In this document: piece by piece, positions 47,274 to 57,395 of the stretch
Layout: the number at the start of each line of letters is the position of its first letter
Position numbering within the stretch: position 1 is the first letter of the stretch
Assembly (NCBI GenBank): GCA_022578965.1
Contig: MU400513.1
Location: 310,001 to 374,000 of the forward strand
Direction of reading: 5' to 3'
DNA from: Xylaria sp. FL1777
Taxonomy: Eukaryota > Ascomycota > Sordariomycetes > Xylariales > Xylariaceae
Length of the DNA stretch: 64,000 nucleotides
The notes under the pieces: generated by a model
Database searches by the model: none
Told to the model about the DNA's origin: nothing
The model's input: only the letters and a program-made list of their open reading frames with translations
Program-made: the position numbers and the translations under genes

Positions 47274-49614
47274 AGCAAGTATCAAACTACCCATTGATTT
47301 GCTGGACCAAAGCAGTGTTGTATTGAACGAGTTGGAACCGGAATCACGTAATCGAAGCAGTCAGATCAACTACCTACTACTTCATGTAGGTGGGTGTTAC
47401 TGTTGCAACCGATAAGCTCCAGGTGCCGTTCGCCATTGTTGTGATTAAGAGCCGTGCAAATCCGCCGTGCAAATCCCGAGCAGCTACTGTAAAGCGACGC
47501 TGGCCGTGGGTTCTGTGGATAGAATGTGGGCAAGCGAAACTGTTGGAGAATTGAGGCTCTGCATCGGCGATTAATACCCCTCTGCCAGCGCTACGTACCC
47601 TCTCCACAAGGATTCCGGGGTCTCTGTAGGATCAATCGACGGATGGGCCAATGAGCCGTAGGGCTTGCTTACACTCCCTTTGCTGTATGCTGATCTGGGG
47701 ATTACTGCAACAACACTTTCCACCAGTGAATCTAACAGACTCACCGTTCGTTGGCGAGCCCAGGCGCATCGATCAACAGTTTGTCCATGGATAGCTGTTA
47801 GCTGCAGCTCTCTCCCACCTGTGCATATTCGTGTACAACCGAGCAATCGCCGGCTGTTGTCGTAAGTGACAAGAGCTCGTTCTAGCTCCAAATCGTTACC
47901 ACACAGGATGGATGATTTGCATCATGGTTATCGACACGGGACATCAAACTGCTATTGGGCAAATAGTACTAGAATATGTAACCTACACAGTAAAAGTTCT
48001 GACTCCTGCAGTCTTTCCGGTCCCCCTTGCAGCGCGACCAAGATTAGCCCAAATCACGTTCGAGGGTAACGGCCGAGTTCTATTGCCCGTGGAACAAATA
48101 CTTCCCCTTCCCTAGCAGTTACCCCTACTCGCAACCTTCTCACACTGATGTGATAGAGATCTCGGACAGCACGCAGTATCGGCTTTAGAATTCGCAGGCG
48201 TAACGAGCTACCAGACAAGCTTAGAGTCTAGAACTAGGACGCGGTCAGAATAGTACAGGCTATAGTGCATAGTACGATAAGGGTCATCTCTGATCGCAAA
48301 GGATTGTCATCTTCAATCCAAGCCCATATTTGCTTTTGTCGACTCCTCCAAGTTGTACATGTGGCCGGGAAGTGCGGCAAGTGCTCCATCCCAGCAGGTT
48401 AGCTGACTTGCGTTGTTGTGTTGCACTTGTTTAAGGATCCCTCCTATAGCTGGACGGCATTATCTTCTCACGAGTTTGAGGCTCTCCGTTCCACATAGCG
48501 TATCGCTTTGCTCACATTGAATTTGGAATAACGGGAGTTCGGGGAAGGTCACCCATTCACTCCGACACCGCACTAGGGAACCTATGGTAGGTCACAAACT
48601 TTCAAAAGGCCGTAGAGAAAATGGGTGAGCGGCATGTCTCTCTCTCCACACACGCGCCAAGCCCCTCATAGTGTGGGTGCATTGCTTGCGTGTCGTGTTC
48701 TAACGCAGCAGAGTCAAAAGCCGGAGGATATGGTGGCCCTTCAACCCAAGTTGAGAAGTGGATGCGAATCTCACATGAGAAATCCAGCCTATCGACAGGC
48801 GTTCTCACGGTTTGGTCGTATGCAGCTTAACAGCCACCAATGTACATCTAGGATGGACGGGATGGATGACACGATCTCTGGATAGGGAAGGAAAGTCGGC
48901 AGTGTCTGTGTCCTCGGTTGTCCCAGGAATTGTTGGTACCCGCTTGCGCGAAACTCCCTCCCATGCTGTGAGATCCCTGCACTGTAATAGGGACCGAATT
49001 GGTCTTTGGTAATCTTTTGACCCCTCCCACTCCTCGTCTATCAGCCTCCCAAACGTGTGAAGGTCTTGTACTTGTCATTTGACAAAAAGGCTTAAATTCC
49101 CAATTGGAGAGGGACCTGACAATTCCCAAAGATCTCCAGCAATTCCCTACTTGTTTCGTTTGAAGGGTATCCTGATCGCCCCCGAACAACGAGCTATTCA
49201 GTTGATAGACTGCAGCTAAGAGCTGTGTAACCAAGTTACTCAAGCTCTGTCTCATCAACTAGCTCGGGAAGCGAGCGTGCATATTTTCGGCGCTCCGTGA
49301 CAATAAATTATTGACTCTCGCCTTCTGGACCTGCGGCTGGCTCCTCGGTAGCATCGCATCGGTGCTCTCAAGTTGCGATAACACCGATTCATTTGGCTTG
49401 GTCCGGCTCACCAACTTTTCGGCCCCCAACCTACACAACTAGCCGTCGCGTCAGGAGCCAACACTGAACACATCATCCCCCCTCACACCTCGAAGCCCGC
49501 TGGGATTAGTTAGCTGCCGTTGACAAATAGCAAGTCGCGGGCTGCTGACAACGTATTTGCCACACCGATATTCCACCCCCCACACACTTGAACTGTCCCT
49601 GTCACGTCAACATC
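47274..49614. other. Spacer before Cys/His-rich gene; no gene seen
   Basis: About 2.3 kb with several weak open frames of 60-136 codons on both strands, none with domain or splice support. The region could hold a decayed gene or noncoding transcript. The last 150 bp are C-rich and likely the leader of the next gene. Confidence 0.5.
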
Positions 49615-50280
49615 ATGTCTCCAAGAGACCGACATCACAGCATCTCTTCTGCAGGCTCGTACCACAGCGCCGGAAGCTCCGTCTTTTCTCATAGCTCCGC
49701 TATGTCTACATCAACAATGATGAGCAGACCAGACGTAAATGAACCCCAGTATGCGCCCCAGTATGCGCCCCAGTATGCTGCAGCGACAGGGTTGCCTTGT
49801 GAGTTCGTGGGATATGGTGTATGTGATACGGTCTTTGAACTAGACGATGTGGACAACTGGATTGAACATATCATCGTCGAACATCTCTTCGAGCAATTAC
49901 CTAAGAAGGCCGTGTGCTGGTTCTGTGATGAGCACCCTTTCGATTCCAAACGAATCGAAGATCGTTATCCGAACTTCTATGATAGAATGATTCACATTCG
50001 TAATCATTTCTTATATGACAATAAGACGGTTCACGATATGCGCCCGGATCATTATCTCAACAGACATCTGCGAGACTGCAAGTTGATATCAGAAAACACA
50101 TACAACTCCGTGAGAAGATGGTCAGAAGCTCCGCAGGGGCCGTCGATACTGCCTTATAACGCCATGCCACCGGAATTGCAGCAGCGAGAGTTGCGTAGAC
50201 AGCTCGAACATATCGACCCGCATATGGAAGAGAGAAATTATCGTAGGCACAAACATAGATCCGGGAAGAGCAAGAAATAA
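49615..50280 (+). CDS. Cys/His-rich fungal protein (putative zinc finger)
   Basis: A single exon of 221 aa from the ATG at 49615; the frame extends upstream only to a TTG. A Ser/His-rich N-terminus (MSPRDRHHSISSAGSYHSAG) is followed by three tandem QYAP units. The core holds candidate metal ligands: CEFVGYGVC, then WIEHIIVEH, then CWFCDEHPF, then HIRNHF, then HLRDC. The arrangement CxxxxxxxC...H...H...CxxC...H...H resembles small fungal proteins with degenerate C2H2-like fingers, often found as multi-gene families in Pezizomycotina. The C-terminus is strongly basic (NYRRHKHRSGKSKK) and could be a nuclear signal. Function unknown. Confidence 0.75.
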   Translation: MSPRDRHHSISSAGSYHSAGSSVFSHSSAMSTSTMMSRPDVNEPQYAPQYAPQYAAATGLPCEFVGYGVCDTVFELDDVDNWIEHIIVEHLFEQLPKKAVCWFCDEHPFDSKRIEDRYPNFYDRMIHIRNHFLYDNKTVHDMRPDHYLNRHLRDCKLISENTYNSVRRWSEAPQGPSILPYNAMPPELQQRELRRQLEHIDPHMEERNYRRHKHRSGKSKK

Positions 50281-53200
50281 CGACAGACGGATGCTGTGCC
50301 CTACGGGTGATCGGATCGGCGTGCTTCGTACGGCACCAATGGCACGCGGTCGGGTAGAGTCGAGGATGGTCTGGATACCTAGTGAGGAAGGGATCAGTAA
50401 ATGGATAGCGCATCGGATAACAACACATTACGTTTTTATTTTCTTCTCAGGGTCATACTATGTTGGGGACCGATCAAGTGTCGATTGATTTCTCATCGCT
50501 TCCCTTTCATTCTTCTTGTCGGTACATAATACACGCGACTCCGTTTAAGCTTTCAGGTATACTGGGCAATTATGTCGAAGGCTGACCGCCTCATGTAATG
50601 TTTCTTTCCCTTTTTTTTTTTCCTTCGGTTGCCGGCAACAGGGATACATATATTCGAGACGTTACCATACCCAATTATGTCCCTTGGATCGACAAGGCAG
50701 AACTCAGCCTCAAACTAGTCCGCCCGCTGGGTCGCGGGACGGGAACGTACATGCATGCATGCAGGCATGAGGAGGAGGAGGAGGCTGGTCGCCTTGCTCT
50801 TGGGGAAGGCAAGGAAATGTGCACTTCTTTTTTTTGGCACTCTGTCTGAGGGCGGCACGGCACATACTGTGTGTACGCCCTCTCCCGGCCCCACTCCCGC
50901 ACATCAGATCTTGGTATGTAAGCTTTGGTGGTTCGAAGGGGGTCACGAGCGTCGTCGAGCAAAGCCGCTTTCGGACTGCCTGCTACTCTCTCCCTCCGGT
51001 CCAGATGGGGGGACTGACGGGGTCAGTCTTATGCTCTTGGAGGTTCATTGGCCAGGTGGTCCGACTTCTGCCGGGGAAGTCAAGACGACTACACCCATTC
51101 GTCGGGAGTGTTCTTTCTCTCTCTCTTTCGGTTCGGGGTTTTTTTTTCTCCTCCTCCTTCTTGGTTACGGTTATGACACCCTAACGTTAAGACGATTTTA
51201 TGATTCATGTTTTCCCTCTCCCCACTCCCTTTGAACGTGTCATGATAATGATACCACGGGTTCCCGGAAAGGACGCTGGAAAACCAAATGGGATATGAAG
51301 ATTGTCGATATGATACCACTAGCTCCAGATTGAATAATTCAATGCAAAACTGTCTCCCCTCTCGCCTCTGCAGTGCAAATGAAGCCTGTTTCTGTTTCGC
51401 CTCCGGGCTGCCTAGGTGGCGAAATCCGTTTTGTTCATGTGTGCGTAATTGCGTGTAAGTGAAATACATCGATCAGCATGGCAAAAACCTCGGAGTCGTC
51501 TCGGCGGGGAAAGCCGTCGCTTTCTGGACTGAAGAATGCATGGATGAGGATTTCGACCGAAATCATTCGGATCACGTAGTTTAGAATTCTAGGACTTGCA
51601 CAGAAATATCGGGTTTGGGAGGGGGATATTATGTACGTAGGTAGGTGATATACGTGGCTGCCCATCGGTGCCTCCGAGGGGGGGCGAAGTCTCTCTATTA
51701 TACATACACACAAAGAATGCAAAGCAAGGCACCACACAGCCACCCCCCGCCTCCCAGGAACAGTATAACTACCCATAAAATTCGGCTCCGATATTTCTTT
51801 TAAAACTGGGAATCAAGGGCAAATATTCTTGAAAATTTCATCTGTTGTATATATTTGTCCAATTGGAATTACGCCTCCATCCCTTGCTTAAGAAGCGATG
51901 GGGTTGGTCCATCGAAGGGCGTATGTGTATAGAGATAGCTAACTATACCTCCTTCACTTGCTTACTTACAGTGCCCAGTTCCACTTCTCTCTCTCTCTCT
52001 CGTGCTTATTAATTGGTAAATTAGTAAGTACTATGTATATTAACTTGCCGGTCTTCCAAATCCCGGGTTAGTATGTATAGACGATGGTGATGGTGGTGGT
52101 GTAGAGCGATAAATTTCGGGCGTAAGAAAACAGACAGACGGTGTGTCAAATTTCCCATATTACGCTGGTTGGTTGCAGAGTAAGTAAGTAAGTAAGTAAG
52201 TCTGTCTGTAAGTGGGTGTGTATGTGTATGTGTGTGTGAGTGGAGAAGAAGAAGGAAAAGGAAAACCTCAGGATTTCTACACTATGTGAATATGTGAACA
52301 CTCGGTAGCATAATAATATGAAATCAAATACACCAACAAGGAAAAAGGACAGAAAAGAAAGGGAAGCGAAAAAACAGCCAAAATGTAACTGGTCAGGTCC
52401 TCTTACCCAATTCGGTGGCCGACGTTGCGTCGAGAGAGATGCAATGCAGCATCGACCGGGATTCATTCGCTGGTCTTCATGTACTGTGGCATGGAAATAT
52501 GTATGGAATATGTAGGGTACTTGTGGGTTGCGTGGTGCGCGCCTTGAAATCGTTTTCAGCCTCATTTTGGTTGCCTTGTTCTTGAGCTGTCCTGTCCCTG
52601 TCCCTCTCTCTCTAGTTTCTCTGTTTCCTTTCTTTCCCCTTCCGCCTCCCCCTCACCCGGCCCCCTTCCCTTGAGACAGAGACAAACCCCGCATTCTGGA
52701 GGTATGGGATTGTTCGGGTATTGCACCCATTTCTGCACTTTTCTCCATGGCAATCCATACTACTTGCTCCAGGCAGCAGCGAAAACAATCTTGCTCGTCT
52801 TATTGGGTGAGGTGGGGAATTGGGAGAGAGGTAAGTCAACTTGCTAAGGCGTCTTCTCTCCACTGGCTCGGTAATTATATACCAGCCTACCTCCTTAGGG
52901 GTAATATGATTACTATCTTCTCGGATTACTGCCAGCTCATACATATGTGCTCCGAGTTACTATACGATGCGATCAAAGAATCCGAAGCGCTGATGCTATC
53001 TATTCTTTCGCCACTCCCCCAAAACCTTCGAGTCTGTATGTGGGATTCGTCATGATCCTTGGATTCCGCTTGTCTCCGGTATATGTTGAGGCAGTTACTT
53101 ATCTTCGAGGTCGATGCTCGTATCGAGAGTTTCGTGGACCTACTCTTTCTGAATCCGCTTAGACATTCGTCGTCTCTCTGTTCCTTGATCACAGGATTAA

Positions 53201-53531
53201 CCTGTCTCACCGGGATCTCTACGCCGAATACAGAGACAAGGTTGGAGGTTGGAGAAGTACTCGTTTGTAGACATCCCAATATGTTATATCCAGAGCAGAT
53301 TATCTATGCAAACGCAGGTAATATGGCCAGTAAATGCCTCTGTAGCTGTACATCCGTCTTCAAAATCAGATTCCCCTTATCGCTGAGATTTTTGGTTCGC
53401 AACACCCCATCCGCAATATCGTCGTCAAACACGCCATGCAGGGAAATATCTCGCGCTTGGCCACACATATATATCCAAGATTAATAACCAGCCCACTTAA
53501 CCACCGGATTCAAAGCTGCTCGAGAATCTCA
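50281..53531. other. 3-kb spacer; no gene seen
   Basis: 3' flanks of two convergent genes. It carries TTTT and CTCC tracts, a GAGGAGGAG run near 50768, a TAAG tandem repeat (52181-52202) and GTGT-rich sequence after it. The frames here are short and unconvincing, including those overlapping the Hsp70-like 3' end. Confidence 0.5.
52181..52202. repeat. TAAG microsatellite
   Basis: Five TAAG units, followed by GTCT and GTGT repeats to about 52240. Confidence 0.85.
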
Positions 53532-55800
53532 TCAATGAAACTCGGCCTCTACGCGACCATACCGGACGCCGTCGACCTTGAGCTCGAAGCCGAGTCCAGC
53601 GCTGTCGACGATCATTTCGAGGGTGAAGTCGAGGTTGTCGAATTCGACGCCACGCGTCGTCGTGAGGCGGGTGAACAGGGAGCGCGGGACGGCGTTGAGA
53701 TCCGTCGTCAGCGTGCACACGTGCACGAGGTCACGGCTGTAGGCCACGGGCGGCTCGTCGGCGTCGGACGCGATTAAGTCGTCCGTCACGATGAGGGATT
53801 GGCCTGGGCGGAAGTTGCGCGTGTAGTGAAACGCGATGGGCGATAAGGGGGAGATGGCTTCGCCCTGCGATCGCGTGTTAGCTTTTATATCTCGTCTAGA
53901 CACGTTGAACTAGAAGTACAAGCCTGAGAGGTGCTCAGGGATTACGATAGAAACGAGGGATGAGTAGTTTTAAAAAAATAAAAAAAAATTGACAATGAGA
54001 TATAAACTGTGAAGACTTAGGAGCCTTGCTTACCTTGGTAATATGCCACTGCATGCGGTCGCTCACCATCCACCGCTCCCACAGCGGACTCCAGTATCGC
54101 TCAGTGACGCTGTGCTTCTCCTCATTATACACAGTGGCATAAGACGTGCCGTAATGCATGCGTGCCTTTCTACTGATGACCATGTTCCCCTCGACCCCGC
54201 GCAGGACTGCACCGCGCACAACGGCCGTCCAAGCATACAGCGGCTGCATGACCTCAATAGATCCATTTTCGCCGATAGCGCGTGCCATGGCGTGGGTCGG
54301 GCGCTCGGAATATGGCGGTGGTGCTCCGCTCGTGAAGTGCCCCTTCAGGCGCTTGTAGAGGTACTCGCTCTGCCCAAAGCCGCCCACCAGCACGATGCCC
54401 GACACGATACCGCCCTTGTTGCGTAGCCCGTCGACCTGACCCTGCACGAGATCGCAGACCTCTTTGACAACGGGCTCGAATATGTCCTTAATCTCCGCCG
54501 CAGTTAGGATCAGGAATCCGGAGTCGAGACGGGCATCCTCGTCATCCGGCAACCCCGGGAATCTGTAGTAAAAGTGAGATGAGAAAGCACGGCATTCGTT
54601 ATAGACGAAAACACTTACGGAACGTTTACCTCCTGGTGTTCATCTTCGTTGAAATTCCTTTTCACGAATTCTTCGAAATACTTGAGCCCCATTTGCCACG
54701 TTTTAGCCTTCTTCAACTTCATCTCGTCGAAGCGCGTGTGTCCGAGTCGGCTGCGGACGTGTTCCTCAAACCTGTAGTTCAGGAACGCGCTGCCGCACAA
54801 ACCGCCTGTCCCCACAGCCGACTCCTCTACCCTCAGCGGCTTTAATGATATGACCTTATAAGCGATTAAGCTGTTCACTCGTTAGTCCACGCTCGAGATG
54901 TTCATTATTGAAAGGAGTGATCACTCACTCCACCGTTCCTCCACCTGCATCACACACGATGAAGTTGTCTCCCACATTGAGATGATTAGGTTGAATCGCT
55001 TTGAGCGTATACACCGCTGCCGCTTCAGGCTCGCTAATCATTTGGATTTCCGACTTGGAACCCATGCCGGCTCGTTCAGCGGCCTGTAGAGTGGTGTTTT
55101 TGGCTGCGTCCGACCACACGGCGGGACATGTCAAGACGAATTCAACTTTCGTTGACGCCATGAATGATTCGCCGTATCTCCTGGTGAGGGTGTCCATGGT
55201 GTGTTTATATATCTCGGTGAGATAGTCGCTTACCGCGTCAATGACTGTCTTGTTAAAGGCCTTGAGCTGGGTGGCCGTCTCTTGAGGGCTGACGTAGAAA
55301 GGCAACTTCTGAGTGCGGTCCAAGAACAACTTGATACATCGCAGCCGTGACTCCTCAGGCTTGAATTGGAAGCCCCATTTCGTATTGGGCTTTGTCTCGG
55401 GAGTGGCTTCCGGGGGGGAGACATATGAGATTTCGGTAGGAACCTTATCAGATGTTATGCCGTTCCCCCCAGGCCATGTCTTGATGATTTCGATATCATC
55501 AGGAGTTGAGGTATATACAGCAGCAACCCTATCCCGTAGTCAGCATATGCGAACCGCCGCTCATGCTTCCTTTCACAACCATTCACAGCACGGGGGGATG
55601 CGACCCTACCCTGAAAAGGTGGTTCCGAAGTCGACGCCAACGATGAGACGGTCGTTGGCCGGCGTCGACTCGCGAGCTGGCTCTCGTAGAGGGCCGTTGA
55701 TGGCTTCTGTCGAGGGCGGCGGGGTGTAGCCAGTGAAGTAGTTCCTGCTCGCCTGGTTCCTCAGACTCGGCGACGACCGAATAGGCAGATTAAGATTCAT
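53532..55800 (-). CDS. HSPA12-like Hsp70 family protein
   Basis: Five exons (55800-55610, 55528-54929, 54870-54619, 54562-54034, 53864-53532) give 634 aa; all phases agree. The ATPase phosphate-1 motif VGVDFGTTFSG (about 53-63) is split by intron 1, and phosphate-2 CDAGGGTVD (about 256-264) by intron 2. ISEPEAAAVYTL and the adenosine motif IVLVGGFGQSEYL are present. The C-terminal region is shorter than in canonical Hsp70 and does not end in EEVD; this matches the HSPA12-like branch, which is expanded in filamentous ascomycetes and thought to act in stress or recognition rather than general folding. A Ser/Pro-rich N-terminus of about 50 residues precedes the ATPase domain. Role in this organism unknown. 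The upstream region carries a phased 12-bp repeat. Confidence 0.92.
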
Positions 55801-55933
55801 GATGCCGTGCTACCACTTTCTCGGGCCGCTGTGGTTCTTTGGGTCTGTTCATCACCGAGCCCCCCGTTTCCCGGTTTGTTTGGATGAAGTTGCGCACACG
55901 GTGCAAACCGTTGACTGACGAGCGTATCTGATG

Positions 55934-55980
55934 TCCTCACTCACACGTTTAACTTGACGGTTGACGGCAGTGAGTGAGGA
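55934..55980. repeat. Inverted repeat upstream of Hsp70-like gene
   Basis: Arms of 11 bp with a 25-bp loop. Could be a binding site pair or a hairpin in the leader; orientation relative to the transcript start is not known. Confidence 0.6.
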
Positions 55981-56054
55981 AAGTAATCTGACACTGGCCG
56001 ACAGCAGCTGTCGATGCTGAGGGAGGGGAATCAGGAATTAGACGGCACGGATCA

Positions 56055-56086
56055 ATTAGTGGTGATATTAGTGGTGGTATTAGTGG
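56055..56086. repeat. Phased direct repeat ATTAGTGG x3
   Basis: Three perfect ATTAGTGG copies at 56055, 56067 and 56079, spaced 12 bp. Possible cluster of transcription factor sites. Confidence 0.7.
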
Positions 56087-57395
56087 AGCGCTGGAATCAA
56101 CACTTTAGGTATAAGCCTCTACACAGCCTAGAGTTGAGCGGTTCTGCTTTTGAAACAAATCACGCTTATAAATCGAGTTGAGCTGGGAATCGGTAAATAA
56201 ATCGTGAGTTAATACGAAGAGCGCTGTGTTCTAAATATGAATGAAATACTCTCTACTCAATTCTCACGGGAATCTGCTGCCTGGAGGGCCAGGCCGCCCG
56301 TCTAAGTAGTTATTCTGCTGCCTGAAGTCGACAAGGCGCAGTAGGTACTGACCTCCCTAGACACCGTGACAATTGGCGGGCCATTCCCCTGCCAGCCCGC
56401 TGTTTCCCATCTGCCTACCTACCTACTTAGGTACAGCCGTACGCATAGCCATCTCACCATACCTACCGAGCCTACACTTACTTATGGATATAGTTGCTGA
56501 TTAGAGGCTGAAGGGAAGATATCCGCCTTAGACACAGTCACGTCACATCACAGTTGCGGCGTTGACTCCACCAAATACAAGTTGTTGAGTTGCTGGGTTG
56601 CTGAAGACAGTTTCATCTGTCTTTTTCCATTATCGCGAGATTAGCGTATCTAATAATAATAATAAGTATGATCAATATCTCTCTCCGCCTTTGTGTAGAG
56701 CCAGCCTTCATGGGACGAGACATGTATGATTTACCAGATGCACCCGGTATGTCAAATTGATGTCGTATGTAGGTATGTATATATAAATATGTACTTGTCT
56801 TTCTCCCATGGGTATAGATATCAAACTATGGGCGCTATTGTACCCTCTTTAAACATCTCAATACGAGGTATGCCGCTTTTTGATACATTGTTGTAGACGG
56901 CACGAATGTCGCAAGCGTCTTAGACGATCTTGAGCATACATGCCATGGATAACCGTAAATTTGAGGAGCGAGACGAGGCATAGCCTCCAATTCACCCCGA
57001 TTCTGACAAAGGAAATCGCCCTTTACGAGTCCAAGCCCGCTTTTCATTCTCAAAAGCAAATCTATGATGGGTATTATCGAGTCGAGTATTGCAAAGCGGT
57101 AATAGTTGCAGCTGATGCTAGCTCAGCAGGTGTCGGGTATTGTGTTAAGATCGTCGTAAAGAATCGAATAAATGTAGGTCGACGAAATTCGACATTAGGT
57201 TGGTTTACTAAAATCAGGTCGAGATTGACACGCAAGTGCAGGAATGAGTGAACCAAGAATGTCCGCCAGATACGCCAGTGCCCAAAAAAAATGTTGACAA
57301 AGCCCTTGAACACCACCCAATGATAGAACGATGCAGTCATGCCAGGGTTTTCGAGAATGGTTTAAAGCCGATATAATCACAATAAGCTTGGCCGT

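Larger units (their letters stand above)
55801..57395. promoter_or_regulatory. Hsp70-like promoter and Ime2 3' flank
   Basis: An 11-bp inverted repeat (55934-55944 TCCTCACTCAC and 55970-55980 GTGAGTGAGGA) lies about 135-180 bp upstream of the Hsp70-like start. Three ATTAGTGG copies at 56055, 56067 and 56079 follow at exact 12-bp spacing. I could not see a clear heat-shock element. The rest is 3' flank of the kinase gene. Confidence 0.6.

Noticed and set aside
50598..51234. Overlapping frames with poly-pyrimidine tracts
   Set aside because: Low complexity drives them; no consistent frame or splice sites.
53436..54426. Plus-strand frames over the Hsp70-like 3' half
   Set aside because: Antisense shadows of well-supported Hsp70 exons.
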